Shown piece after piece: positions 38,546 through 47,783 of a DNA stretch of 64,000 nucleotides. Position 1 is the first letter of the stretch, and every line of letters begins with the position of its first letter. This DNA comes from CBDIHP01 sp965279195 (lineage in GTDB: Bacteria > Planctomycetota > Planctomycetia > Isosphaerales > Isosphaeraceae), in NCBI GenBank assembly GCA_965279195.1, contig CBDIHP010000031.1:62001-126000 (forward strand). Direction: 5' to 3'. A program made the position numbers and the translations under genes. The notes under the pieces were generated by a model. That model made no database searches, was not told where the DNA came from, and worked only from the letters and a program-made list of their open reading frames with translations.

Positions 38546-40816
38546 ATGAGCTGGGGTCACGGCGAGTATGGCCGGCGAGTGGAGTGGGATCGCACGAAGA
38601 CGGCGAAATTCGATGAGGAGTGGCATCGGCTGTCGGTGGCGGCACGGAAGGCGTTCGTCGAGACGATCAAGCTCCCGACCGGTGCCACGGATCCGTACAG
38701 CGGCGTGCTCGTCGAACAGATCGGGTCGGAGGTCGCGTCCGAACTGGAACGCGAGAAGCTAATCCGGATTGCGCGGATCACCCTCAAGGGAGGGGAGGTC
38801 CGCAACCGGGCGATCATCCAGGATGACGGTGTGGCGTTCGCCCGGCGTTTGAAGACCCTCGCCGCGTCGAAGATGCTCACCAGCGGTTCCCGGCCGGAAC
38901 AGTCGGCGTATCGCTATGCCCAGGATCTCCTGGGCCACCCGATCTTCGAACGGATCAAATCTGTCCTCAGGAAGGGTGGATATCGGACGGGTGAACACTC
39001 GGCAATGTTGACCGGGTTCGTCGTCTCATCCGTCTGGGCCGATCTTGTCCAGGAGGCGTATCCCTCGAAGATCGCCGGCCGGGTCTTCGAAGAGGTCGAG
39101 GCGCTCGAAGGATCGATCGCAGTCCCTGAACTCATCCGACGCCTCACCTCCAGGAAGATCGACGAGAAGGCCGCCCGGGCGGCCATCCACGACTTGGTGA
39201 CGGACCTCGTCCTGTTCGAGGATCTCGACCCCGAAACCTACGAGATCCTCGTCGGCTTGTACGGCCCGGTGCGGAACCTCCGCGTGAACGCGCGGGTGCC
39301 GAAAATCCGTCACGCCCGGCTCTCGGTTGTGCCGGCGTCCGAGATCACGATGGAAGGGCCGTCCGGTGGGATCCGGATCAATGACATTCGCTCGCTCTTA
39401 ATGGAGGTGCTGGCTTCGCCGCCGAAAATCCGTCAGGACGACCAGATCTTCCAGAAGGACCTGACCCGAATCGAGAAGTCACTCGTGCCATGGCCGAAGT
39501 GGCTCGTCCAGGTCCTCGGCGAGACCCACGAGACCCGGGTGAATCGGGCCCATCAGACCGCAATGGACATCGGGTTGGTCGCCGCGGTCATCGAGGGATC
39601 ATCGAGGACCCTGAAGGTCACGCCCTCGGGCCGCGATTGGCTGGGGCTTTCCGCCAATCGGCAATACGAAACCTTCTACGGTGAGATCCGCGAGAACAGC
39701 CTGCCCGACCTCGAGCGGAGGCGTCTCGACCCCTGGAGCTACAGCTATTCACCCCCGACGGATGAGCGATTCCTGGGCGTCTCGGTGGCCGTCGAGTCGC
39801 GTCCCCTCGGGAAGAACGGCCGGCCCGCGAACTGGCAGGACTACTACAATCGAGCCGACACCGAATCCCTGCGGAGCTACGAGCCGTTGCGAAGGCGTTT
39901 CGCCGAGGAAATGGAGCGGCTGCCGGCGTCGGGCTTCGTGAGCCTCGGCGACTTCCTCCACGATCAGCGGGCGAACCCCGACCTCCCCCTGCTCGTCGGC
40001 AACGCGATCAACGATGTGACCGTCTGGATCGACGGGGCCTCCCGTGCCCAGGTCGACGACATCCTCCGCCCGCTCTGGATTCAGGTCCTGAAGGATCACA
40101 TCCTGAAGCGGCTCGTCCCGATGGACGCCGTCCGGGTCGCGGTCACGAACGATTCGGACATTTGCATCGCCCGGACTCCCATGCTCCCGGTCTACTACGG
40201 CCGCGGAGGACTCCCGGAGGAACCGGCCGTCGCGGCCCCGTTGTCGGTGATCGTCCAGCCCGACTTCAGCGTCACGGTGATCGGCCTCGACACCGCCCCC
40301 GCGGCCACGCTGTCGGTCTACTGCGACCGGGTCCAGGGGCACACGGGGACGGGAGCGTTGACGTTTCGGATCACCCGAGACTCGATCCGTCGCGCGGTCG
40401 CACAGGGCAACCTCACGGGCCCGGCGATCGTGAAGTCGCTGGAATCCCTTGTCACCAAGGCCCTGCCGGAGAACATCAAGACCGAGATCCTCGACTGGGC
40501 GAACTGGGTCCGCAAGGTGAATGCCGAGCACATGATGCTCTTCCGCTGCACCGATATCGACGCAGCCTCGCGGGTTGTCGCGGCGTTCGGCAAGCACGCG
40601 GAGCGGATCTCGTCCAACTACGTGGCCGTCAACATCCAGAAGATCAACGCGCCCGAACGCCAGAAGCTGCTCGGCCAGGGCATCGTGGTCACCAAAGACC
40701 GCATCACGTTCTCCAAGCCCGAACCGCCCCCGGTGTCGCCGTCGGAGACGCCCAAACGAGGCAGGGCGAAGGCGACCGGGGTGACGAAGAAGGCCACGGG
40801 CCGAACCAAGAAGTAA
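38546..40816 (+). CDS. Large protein with XPB/Ssl2-type helicase-associated domain, paralogue 1
   Basis: A 756-residue cytoplasmic protein of unknown function, paralogous to the next gene along its full length (both begin MSW, share PYSGV/AYSGV and NDIRSLLMEVLASPP / NDVRSFLMEVLATPP). Residues about 566-700 (SVIVQPDFSVTVIGLDTAPA, then TGTGALTFRITRDSIRRAV) match the helicase-associated domain found at the N-terminus of bacterial XPB helicases and in stand-alone actinobacterial proteins (Pfam Helicase_C_3, by memory). No Walker motifs are present, so there is no motor. Winged-helix-like segments lie in the middle. The last 40 residues are Lys/Arg/Pro-rich, ending KRGRAKATGVTKKATGRTKK, probably DNA-binding. 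ATG 38546 starts before the shared N-terminus. Chromatin, repair or defence roles are all possible. Confidence 0.85.
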   Translation: MSWGHGEYGRRVEWDRTKTAKFDEEWHRLSVAARKAFVETIKLPTGATDPYSGVLVEQIGSEVASELEREKLIRIARITLKGGEVRNRAIIQDDGVAFARRLKTLAASKMLTSGSRPEQSAYRYAQDLLGHPIFERIKSVLRKGGYRTGEHSAMLTGFVVSSVWADLVQEAYPSKIAGRVFEEVEALEGSIAVPELIRRLTSRKIDEKAARAAIHDLVTDLVLFEDLDPETYEILVGLYGPVRNLRVNARVPKIRHARLSVVPASEITMEGPSGGIRINDIRSLLMEVLASPPKIRQDDQIFQKDLTRIEKSLVPWPKWLVQVLGETHETRVNRAHQTAMDIGLVAAVIEGSSRTLKVTPSGRDWLGLSANRQYETFYGEIRENSLPDLERRRLDPWSYSYSPPTDERFLGVSVAVESRPLGKNGRPANWQDYYNRADTESLRSYEPLRRRFAEEMERLPASGFVSLGDFLHDQRANPDLPLLVGNAINDVTVWIDGASRAQVDDILRPLWIQVLKDHILKRLVPMDAVRVAVTNDSDICIARTPMLPVYYGRGGLPEEPAVAAPLSVIVQPDFSVTVIGLDTAPAATLSVYCDRVQGHTGTGALTFRITRDSIRRAVAQGNLTGPAIVKSLESLVTKALPENIKTEILDWANWVRKVNAEHMMLFRCTDIDAASRVVAAFGKHAERISSNYVAVNIQKINAPERQKLLGQGIVVTKDRITFSKPEPPPVSPSETPKRGRAKATGVTKKATGRTKK

Positions 40817-40956
40817 CGGTCGCGGCGATTCTGTCGGCTGCGAGGGCATCGCCCGGATCCTCGCCGACAGCGCGGCAAAAAATCCGACACAAACCATTCC
40901 CCGAGCAATTATTATGGAGCCGACACGGGAGAATCGCGGCCGAGCGGGGGTTGGTC

Positions 40957-43251
40957 ATGAGCTGGGATTACGGCTACGGCAAGTCGAGCCGGGACTGGAA
41001 ACGCGAGAACCTGGCCCGGTTCGACGAGGCCTGGGAGGAACTGTCGGTCGACGCCCGCAAGGCCGTGCTGTTGACGATCCCGATCGACTACGACTCACGC
41101 GACGCCTACAGCGGCGTGACGATCGAGAAGGTCGGTGAGAAGGTCGCGTTCGAGCTCATCGCCGCCAAGATCGTCCGGCTCGCGACCATCTCGAACATCA
41201 AGGGAGAGGGCAAGCGGCGGGTCATCATCGCCACGGACGCACGTTCCTTCGTAAGCCGCATGAAGGACCTGGAGGATCTCAAACTGCTCCGGGAAACCGA
41301 GGTGAGGTCGTACAACCACCGTCTCGGCTCGATGCTGCTCGGTCCCCACTACCGGGCGAAGCTCGTTAAGGTGATCGAGGAGGCCGGCCTGCCCACTTTC
41401 TCGCCGGATGCGGAGTTCGAGGCGTATGTCATGTCGCCCGAATGGACCGAGCTGGCCCTCAGACGGATCAACAACCCCGAGGCCGAGCGGGTCGTCGCGC
41501 ACCTCAAGGAGAAGGACGCCCCGCCGAAGCTCAAGGAACTCCTCGCGCGACTGTCGGGGACCGGCCACCCGAAGGCCAAGGTCGCCAGGGCGGTCGAGGA
41601 TCTCATCGAACACATGGCGATCTTCGAGGATCTGAACGCGACGACCCACGAGATCCATGTCGGCTTCCTGCCGGTCATCCGCCTGATGCACGAGGCCGCG
41701 AGGGCCGTGGCGGACCCGAAGGTCGCGGCCCGGCCCATGGAGCGCGTGACGCCCGCCGAGGAGAGCCCCGCCTTCGGGATGATCATCAACGACGTCCGGT
41801 CGTTCCTCATGGAAGTCCTCGCGACGCCCCCCAGCCTCAAGCAGGACGGCGCCCTGTATCAGAAGGACGAGCAGCGGCTCCTCGCGACGCTGGTCCCCTG
41901 GCCCGAGTGGGTGATGGAGCTCTATCAGCACAGCCCGCCGGCCCGACTCGACACGGCGATGCGATTCTCCGAGAACCTCGGATTCGTGGACGCGCCGATG
42001 GAAGGGAACAGCCAGAAGTTCCAGATCACCGAGAAGGGGAGGAAGTGGCTGGCCCAGTCCCCGAACCGGCAGTACGACCAGTTCTACACCGAGATTCGCG
42101 AGGAGAACCTCGTCGAACAGGCCGCCGACTGGGACGACAGCTACGATGAGGACGAGGACCTGGACTACAACCCGTTCGGCATCCGGTCCATGTCGTCGTA
42201 CTACCGGACTCGCCCGACCGAGATGGCCTTCCTCGGCGTACCCATCAGCATCCGCTTCCTTTCCAAGGACTCCGGGAAGAAGGCAACCCGCCCGAAACTC
42301 CGCGAGCCCGAGGGACCCGACAAGAAGGCCTTCGGGATGCTCCGCGAGGCGATCTTCTCCGTGCTCGACCGGCTCCCCGAGGGGCAGTTCGTGCTGGTGA
42401 ATGACCTCGTCCGCCTCGCCGTGACCGGCACGCGTGAGCCGCTCCAATTCGGCCGACGTATGAACGAGGTGGAAATCTGGATGGATGGGATCCAGGTGCC
42501 GCCGATCGGGAGCAAGTACCTCGCCACCTGGTCCGGAATCCTCGCATCCCACGTCATGGAGCGGCTGATCCCCCTCGATGCACTCCGACTCGGCCGGACG
42601 AAGGACAAGCAGGTCTGCATCGCCAGGACGCCCCTGCTGTCGGCGTACTACGGCAAGGCGAAGCTCCCGCTCGAACCCGAGTCGTTGATCGAGTCGAGCG
42701 TGATCGTCCAGCCCGACTTCACCGTGACCGTCATCGGCCTGGGGACGGCCGCGGCCGCGACCCTCTCGGGCTTCTGCGACCGCGTCCAGGGCCTCACGGG
42801 CACCGGGGCCCTGACGTACAAGATCACCCGGGACTCGATCCGGCGTGCGGTCACCGAGTCGGGACTCACCGGGCCGAAGATCGTCAAGACCCTGGAGAGC
42901 CTCGTCACCAAGGGCCTGCCGCCGAACGTCGCCACCGAGATCCTCGGCTGGGCCGACTGGGTCCGGAAGGTCAACATCGACCTCGTCTCGCTCGTCCGCT
43001 GCCCCGACGCCGAGACGACCTCCCGCGTCGTCGCCGCGCTCGGCAAGAAGGCCGAGCGGATCTCCGACCATTTCGTCGCCTTGAAAGTAGAGAAGATCCT
43101 TTCCGCCGAGCGCCAGAAGCTGCTCGCCCAGGGGATCGTCATCACCAAGGATCTCGTCGCCTTGCCGACGGACCCGAAGCCCGATCCGAAGCCGAATGCC
43201 GCCGAGGCCAAGGCCGCGCCGAAGAAGAAGGGGCGGCCGAAGAAGTCGTGA
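40957..43251 (+). CDS. Large protein with XPB/Ssl2-type helicase-associated domain, paralogue 2
   Basis: A 764-residue paralogue of the preceding gene, 140 bases downstream on the same strand. The C-terminal domain (about 581-715, SVIVQPDFTVTVIGLGTAAA then ALTYKITRDSIRRAV) is the most similar part, at roughly three in four residues. N-terminal halves are more diverged, so the duplication is old. It has an acidic insert (DDSYDEDEDLDY, about residue 390-402) that the first copy lacks. The tail KAAPKKKGRPKKS contains an AT-hook-like GRP core flanked by lysines, supporting minor-groove DNA binding. No ATPase motifs. ATG 40957 is chosen by alignment with paralogue 1; the frame is open far upstream but overlaps the first gene. 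A perfect palindromic terminator follows. Confidence 0.85.
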   Translation: MSWDYGYGKSSRDWKRENLARFDEAWEELSVDARKAVLLTIPIDYDSRDAYSGVTIEKVGEKVAFELIAAKIVRLATISNIKGEGKRRVIIATDARSFVSRMKDLEDLKLLRETEVRSYNHRLGSMLLGPHYRAKLVKVIEEAGLPTFSPDAEFEAYVMSPEWTELALRRINNPEAERVVAHLKEKDAPPKLKELLARLSGTGHPKAKVARAVEDLIEHMAIFEDLNATTHEIHVGFLPVIRLMHEAARAVADPKVAARPMERVTPAEESPAFGMIINDVRSFLMEVLATPPSLKQDGALYQKDEQRLLATLVPWPEWVMELYQHSPPARLDTAMRFSENLGFVDAPMEGNSQKFQITEKGRKWLAQSPNRQYDQFYTEIREENLVEQAADWDDSYDEDEDLDYNPFGIRSMSSYYRTRPTEMAFLGVPISIRFLSKDSGKKATRPKLREPEGPDKKAFGMLREAIFSVLDRLPEGQFVLVNDLVRLAVTGTREPLQFGRRMNEVEIWMDGIQVPPIGSKYLATWSGILASHVMERLIPLDALRLGRTKDKQVCIARTPLLSAYYGKAKLPLEPESLIESSVIVQPDFTVTVIGLGTAAAATLSGFCDRVQGLTGTGALTYKITRDSIRRAVTESGLTGPKIVKTLESLVTKGLPPNVATEILGWADWVRKVNIDLVSLVRCPDAETTSRVVAALGKKAERISDHFVALKVEKILSAERQKLLAQGIVITKDLVALPTDPKPDPKPNAAEAKAAPKKKGRPKKS

Positions 43252-43270
43252 TCGTCGATGTGTGAGCCGA

Positions 43271-43311
43271 CCAACGAGAAGGGGCCGGTCGGACCGGCCC
43301 CTTCTCGTTGG
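43271..43311. terminator. Perfect 41-base palindromic bidirectional terminator
   Basis: CCAACGAGAAGGGGCCGGTC (43271-43290) is followed, after one base, by its exact complement to 43311. The stop codons of the convergent paralogue 2 gene and M13 peptidase gene lie 20 and 3 bases away. The CCCCTTCTCGTTGG side resembles a U-containing run for the plus strand. Confidence 0.8.
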
Positions 43312-43313
43312 CA

Positions 43314-45377
43314 TCACCAGATCCGCACGCGTTTCTCGGGCGGGAGGTAGAGGGCATCGCCCTCCTTCACGCCGAACGCCTTGTAGAACTCTTCGAGGTT
43401 CCGCACCACGCCGTTGCAGCGGAACTCGGCGGGGGAGTGCGGGTCGGTCGCGAGCCGGCGGCTCAGTTCGGGGTCGCGGTACTTCGCACGCCAGACCTTC
43501 GCCCAGCCGATGAAGAAACGCTGGTCGCCGGTCAGGCCGTCGATCACCGGGGCCTCCTTGCCATTGAGCGACCGCTTGTACGCCTTGTAGGCGATCGTCA
43601 AGCCGCCGAGGTCGCCGATGTTCTCGCCGATCGTCAACGCGCCGTTGACGTGCTGGCCGGGCAGCTGTGCCGGCGCGAAGCCGCTGTACTGGTCGATCAA
43701 CGCCTTGGCGCGGGCGTCGAACTCCTTGCGGTCGGCGTCGGTCCACCAGTTCACGAGGTTGCCGTCGCCGTCGGACTTGGAGCCCTGATCGTCGAAGCCG
43801 TGGCCGATCTCGTGGCCGATGACGGCGCCGATGCCGCCGTAGTTGTACGCATCGTCGGCGTCCAGCCCGAAGAACGGCGGCTGGAGGATCGCGGCGGGGA
43901 AGACGATCTCGTTCAGGCCGGAGTTGTAGTAGGCGTTGACCGTCTGAGGGGTCATGCCCCACTCGTTGCGGTCGACCGGCTTGCCCAGCTTGTTGAGCAT
44001 CCGGTTGGTCTCGAACACCGAGGCCCGCCGGGCGTTGCCCGAGAGGTCGTTCGGGTCGATTTCCAGCTTCGAGTAGTCGCGCCAGACGTCGGGGTAGCCG
44101 ATCTTCGGCGTGAACTTGGCGAGCTTGTCGAGGGCCTTCACCCGGGTCTCGGGGCTCATCCAGTCGAGGTTCTTGATGTCCTCGCGATAGGCCTCGGTGA
44201 GGTTATTGACCAGCTCCTTCATCCGCCCCTTGGCGGCCGGCGGGAAGTACTTCTCGACGTAGACCTTGGCCGCCGCCTCGCCCAGGAACTGGCCGACGAG
44301 CGTCACGCCACGCTTCCATCGCGGGCGGTTCTGGGGCGCGCCGGTGAGCGTCTTGCCGTAGAACGAGAAGGCCTCATCCACGAACGCCTTGCTCAGGAAC
44401 GGCGAGGCGTCGTGGATCACCTGCCAGGAGAGCCAATCCTTCCAGACGTCGAGCGGCTCGTCGGCGACGACCTTGGCCATCGCCTCGAAGAAGCTCGGCT
44501 GGCGGACGACGACCTCGTCCAGATCCTTGAGGCCGAACGAGGTCAGGTAGACCGACCAGTCGAAGCCGGGGGTCAGGGCGTCGAGCCCCTTGCGGTCGAG
44601 CTTGTTGTAACTGGCCGTGCGGTCGCGCGACTTGACCCGGTCCCAGTGGGACTTGGCGAGCCGGGTCTCGAAGGCCAGGATCGACTCGGCCTTCTTCCTG
44701 GCGTCGGGGATCTTCGCCAGTTCGAGCGAGCGGGCGACGTGATCGACGAACTTCTGGCGGAGCTCCTTGTACTTGTCCTCGCGGTAATACGACTCGTCGG
44801 GGAGGCTCAGGCCCCCCTGGCTGAGATAGACGATGTAGCGGTCGGACTTCTTGGCGTCGGTCCCGACGAACATCCCGAACGGGCCGGTGACCCCCTCGCG
44901 GCCGAGGTGGGCGAGCAACTTGATGTAACCGGCCTTGTCCTTGACTGCGGCGATGGCGTCGAGGTCGCCCTGGATCGGCCTGGCGCCGAGTTCCTCGATC
45001 TTGGCCTCGTCCAGGAAGCTCTTGAAGAGGTCGCCGACCTTGCGGGCGTCGGACCCGGCGGGGGCGTCGGACTTCGCCGCCTCCTCGATGATCGTGCGGA
45101 TGTCCTTCTCGGACTTCTCGATGAGGTCGACGAACGCCCCGGCGAGCGCGCGCTCGGCGGGGATCTCGGTGGACTTGATCCAGCCGCCGTTGACGTAGCG
45201 GAAGAGGTCATCCTGGGGCTTGACCGCGAGGTCGAATCCGGCGGCGGCGAGGGCCTCGCGGTTCGGGGCGGCGTCGGCCTTGCCCTTGTCGGGCTCGGAG
45301 GCGAAGGCCACGCCCAGGCCGGCGGCGAGCAGGGCCGCCGCGGCGATGGACCAACCGATGAGTTTGCTGATCGGCAT
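43314..45377 (-). CDS. Secreted M13-family metallopeptidase (neprilysin/PepO type)
   Basis: A 687-residue zinc endopeptidase acting on small peptides outside the cytoplasm. A signal peptide (about 8-26, GWSIAAAALLAAGLGVAFA) precedes the family core. The zinc motif HEIGH is at 522-526, and the third ligand Glu585 is in the GENIGDLGGL motif. NAYYNSGLNEIVFPAAILQP (substrate-binding Asn-Ala-Tyr-Tyr) and the C-terminal CNGVVRNLEEFYKAF block complete the M13 pattern. The length is typical. ATG 45377 gives the leader. The divergent SMR gene starts 272 bases away, with no link in function. Confidence 0.96.
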   Translation of the reverse strand: MPISKLIGWSIAAAALLAAGLGVAFASEPDKGKADAAPNREALAAAGFDLAVKPQDDLFRYVNGGWIKSTEIPAERALAGAFVDLIEKSEKDIRTIIEEAAKSDAPAGSDARKVGDLFKSFLDEAKIEELGARPIQGDLDAIAAVKDKAGYIKLLAHLGREGVTGPFGMFVGTDAKKSDRYIVYLSQGGLSLPDESYYREDKYKELRQKFVDHVARSLELAKIPDARKKAESILAFETRLAKSHWDRVKSRDRTASYNKLDRKGLDALTPGFDWSVYLTSFGLKDLDEVVVRQPSFFEAMAKVVADEPLDVWKDWLSWQVIHDASPFLSKAFVDEAFSFYGKTLTGAPQNRPRWKRGVTLVGQFLGEAAAKVYVEKYFPPAAKGRMKELVNNLTEAYREDIKNLDWMSPETRVKALDKLAKFTPKIGYPDVWRDYSKLEIDPNDLSGNARRASVFETNRMLNKLGKPVDRNEWGMTPQTVNAYYNSGLNEIVFPAAILQPPFFGLDADDAYNYGGIGAVIGHEIGHGFDDQGSKSDGDGNLVNWWTDADRKEFDARAKALIDQYSGFAPAQLPGQHVNGALTIGENIGDLGGLTIAYKAYKRSLNGKEAPVIDGLTGDQRFFIGWAKVWRAKYRDPELSRRLATDPHSPAEFRCNGVVRNLEEFYKAFGVKEGDALYLPPEKRVRIW

Positions 45378-45649
45378 GAGGTGATCGCTTCGAATAGATA
45401 TGGGCCGCCGGATCGGGTCGCGGCAGTTTCGTCCGGACTCTGGACGCCCGCGGAGGCGGCCCTCGGGATCGTCATCGTAGCCACGCCGGATGGACCCGGC
45501 CAGTGGGCGCGCGACGACGACCGCGTTCTACGACCCGAGCGGCGCGGAGGTTCGAACCGACGAAATCTCCCAACCTTGACGCTTGCCTTGCCCCTCTCTC
45601 GAATAGAATTCCCCGGCAACTTCGCCGGATCGGCGGGAGGAGGCGAGCG

Positions 45650-45976
45650 ATGGCCTGGTTGTACCTGGCGATGGCGGGGGTGATGGAGGTCGGATGGCCA
45701 CTGGGCCTGAAATATGCTTGGCACGAGGGGAGTTTCCGCGTCGGGCCGGCGTTCGGGTCGCTGGTCTCGATCGTCCTCAGCGGGGTCTTCCTCTACCTCG
45801 CCCAGCGCACCATCCCGATGGGGACCGCCTACGCCGTCTGGACCGGGATCGGAAGCGTCGGGACGTTCTTCCTGGGGATCCTCCTGTTTCAAGAACCCGC
45901 CAACGCCGCCCGGATGGTCTGCGCCGGGCTGATCGTGGCGGGTATCGTGGGACTCAAACTCTTCTCCGCACACTGA
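45650..45976 (+). CDS. Small multidrug resistance family transporter, SugE/Gdx-like
   Basis: A 108-residue four-helix transporter of the SMR family. Helix 1 holds the essential Glu (MAWLYLAMAGVMEVGWPLGLK, Glu13 by count). The GWPLGLKY wording is closer to SugE/Gdx guanidinium exporters than to EmrE/QacE. Other helices are AFGSLVSIVLSGVFLYLA, GTAYAVWTGIGSVGTFFLG and MVCAGLIVAGIVGLKLF. A strong GGAGGAG site lies seven bases before ATG 45650. I looked for a guanidine riboswitch upstream and did not see one. Dual-topology homodimer function is the family norm. Confidence 0.9.
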   Translation: MAWLYLAMAGVMEVGWPLGLKYAWHEGSFRVGPAFGSLVSIVLSGVFLYLAQRTIPMGTAYAVWTGIGSVGTFFLGILLFQEPANAARMVCAGLIVAGIVGLKLFSAH

Positions 45977-46021
45977 ACAGTGGACTGCACCCGGCACACG
46001 CAAAGGTCACAGGAGGCTCCC

Positions 46022-46067
46022 CCGGCTCCACCCACGGCCGCAGCGTCGAGGCCGGGGGTGGAGCGGG
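46022..46067. terminator. Stem-loop between convergent genes
   Basis: CCGGCTCCACCCACGGCC (46022-46039) pairs with 46050-46067 with three mismatches across a ten-base loop. It lies between the SMR gene and the convergent 46093-46878 gene, so it may terminate both. No U-tract is seen. Confidence 0.5.
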
Positions 46068-46092
46068 TGAATCGAGGGGGAATCGTGACGGT

Positions 46093-46878
46093 TCAGAGCG
46101 AGTTCAGGGCCCTGGCCATGCGGTCGAGGGCCTCGTCGGCCTGCCGCCGGTAGTCGCGCAGGGTCCGGAGTTCATTCGCCGCGATCGGGGTCGTGGGCGT
46201 GGCATTCGTGGCGGGCCGGGCCAGGTCGCCGACCCGGGCTTCGAGCTGCTCGATCTGCTGGCGGATGAGGGCCAGCAATTGTCCCCGGTGCAGCGGCGGG
46301 CCGGGGGTCTCGCCAGGGAGCGGCGCGGTCAGCCCGACGTTCTTCCGGGCCACGTTCTCGCCCGGCCGGTCGTCGCGGAAGGCGACGGGGGTGCCTAGCA
46401 GGTCGAACGCGACGTCGCGTTCGGTTGCATTCCAGGTGGCGCCGTTGATCAGCCGATCGCCGAGCGTCTTCCACTGCTCGATCATCCAGCGACACCCCTC
46501 GGGCGTCCTTCGGAGTTGCCGGCCGATCTTCGACGGCTCCCTCCTGATCTGGGCGATGAGCAGCGGCAAGGGGCTGCCGCCGGTTGCGGCCGACGGGCCG
46601 GGGGCGATCGGCGTCGGGCCGAGCATCGCATCCTCGCGGCGCCTGAGGAATTCAAACTCGACCCCGGCCTGCACGAACATCGCCAGGGCCCGGATCCGCC
46701 CGGGCGTCTCCGGCCGGACGACGCCCCTCCAGGCCCGGATCCGCCCGGCGATGAGCCTGGCCATCTCCCTGCGCTCGGTTTCGGACCACGAGGGCCCCGC
46801 CGCCGGGGCCGCCGACTTCCCCGAGTGCCCGCGCCTCGTCGCGCGTCCCTCTCGCCGGATCTGTTCGGGATTGCTCAC
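46093..46878 (-). CDS. Hypothetical soluble protein
   Basis: A 261-residue protein, not recognised. The Arg/Ser-rich N-terminus resembles a planctomycete lineage-specific family with short basic leader motifs. The middle (CRWMIEQWKTLGDRLINGA, then TWNATERDVAFDLLGTPVAF) looks like the most constrained part. A Pro/Ala-rich hinge and a C-terminal coiled coil follow (about 195-261, LLALIRQQIEQLEARVGDLA and LRDYRRQADEALDRMARAL). No signal, membrane or catalytic motif. GTG 46878 is preferred because GGGAG stands eight bases upstream; a TTG at 46896 would add six residues. It is isolated, convergent with the SMR gene. Confidence 0.75.
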   Translation of the reverse strand: MSNPEQIRREGRATRRGHSGKSAAPAAGPSWSETERREMARLIAGRIRAWRGVVRPETPGRIRALAMFVQAGVEFEFLRRREDAMLGPTPIAPGPSAATGGSPLPLLIAQIRREPSKIGRQLRRTPEGCRWMIEQWKTLGDRLINGATWNATERDVAFDLLGTPVAFRDDRPGENVARKNVGLTAPLPGETPGPPLHRGQLLALIRQQIEQLEARVGDLARPATNATPTTPIAANELRTLRDYRRQADEALDRMARALNSL

Positions 46879-47014
46879 GATCGGACTCCCTGCCAACGCC
46901 CCCAGTTCGCCCCGCGGCCACGTCGCCGCCGGCCGGCTACGAGAATGGATATCGTCCAGACTCCGAATCGGGCTTAATTTGGTTTGCCGCTAATTTTAGC
47001 TGACTCGGGTTTGT

Positions 47015-47043
47015 TTGACGCGATGTCCCCCCGGAGCTAAGCT
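47015..47043 (+). promoter_or_regulatory. Candidate promoter for the carbonic anhydrase gene
   Basis: TTGACG (47015-47020), a 17-base spacer and TAAGCT (47038-47043). The -35 differs from consensus at one base, while the -10 is weak. It lies in an AT-richer gap about 90 bases before ATG 47131. Confidence 0.35.
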
Positions 47044-47130
47044 TGAATCTCGAAGGCGTGGGTCAGACGACCCGACCAAAAAATCGAATTCGGCGATCGA
47101 AACCAGAGTTTTATTGATCGAGAGGTCCGG

Positions 47131-47763
47131 ATGATCCCATTGAGCGACCTGCTGGAACAGAACCGGATCTGGGCCGAGGCGCAGCTCGCGGCAGACCCCG
47201 AGTTCTTCACGAGGCACGTGGGGGGGCAGGAGCCGAGGCTGCTCTGGATCGGCTGCTCCGACTCGCGGGTCCCGGCCGAGCAGATCCTCAATTGCGGGCC
47301 GGGCGAACTCTTCATCCACCGGAATGTGGCCAATGTTGTCGCCTACAATGACGTGAACATCGCGTCGGTCATCCAGTACGCCGTCGAGCGGCTGATGGTC
47401 GACGACATCGTCGTCTGCGGCCACTACGAATGCGGCGGAGTCGCCGCCGCCTGCGCCGACACCCTCGGCGACGGCTACGTGGCCGACTGGCTGATGATCA
47501 CCTCCTGGGCCAAGCGCTGGGTCGATGAGCGGCTCGCGGGCGAGGGGCGGACGCTCACCCGGCAGGAGTACCTCCGCGAGGTCGTGAAGGAGAACGTCCG
47601 GCTCCAGGTGAAGCACCTGACCCACCTCACCATGATCCGCAAGAGCTGGGAGCGACGCGCGGGGCTCCCCCGGATCCACGGGTGGGTCTATGACATCTCG
47701 ACGGGCCTGATCAACAAGGTCATGGACGTGGTCGACGGCACGGCCGAGACCCCGGCCCCCTGA
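47131..47763 (+). CDS. can: Beta-class carbonic anhydrase
   Basis: A 210-residue zinc enzyme interconverting CO2 and bicarbonate. Zinc ligands are Cys42 (GCSDSRVPAEQ, with the Asp44-Arg46 dyad), His98 and Cys101 (CGHYECGG). The length and C-terminal helix (LPRIHGWVYDISTG) match clade B E. coli Can-type enzymes. It is probably cytoplasmic; no leader. ATG 47131 follows an AT-rich promoter region. The Maf gene starts 20 bases downstream and may be co-transcribed. Confidence 0.96.
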   Translation: MIPLSDLLEQNRIWAEAQLAADPEFFTRHVGGQEPRLLWIGCSDSRVPAEQILNCGPGELFIHRNVANVVAYNDVNIASVIQYAVERLMVDDIVVCGHYECGGVAAACADTLGDGYVADWLMITSWAKRWVDERLAGEGRTLTRQEYLREVVKENVRLQVKHLTHLTMIRKSWERRAGLPRIHGWVYDISTGLINKVMDVVDGTAETPAP

Positions 47764-47783
47764 TCCCAACCGCCGAGCACGCC

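Noticed and set aside
45547..45570. GGTTCGAACC resembling a tRNA T-loop
   Set aside because: No acceptor stem, anticodon arm or CCA context around it; the flanks are a divergent promoter region.
45378..45649. Guanidine riboswitch before the SugE-like transporter
   Set aside because: No ykkC-I, mini-ykkC (paired ACGR loops) or ykkC-III pattern could be found; only a small CCGGC/GCCGG hairpin and a strong ribosome-binding site.
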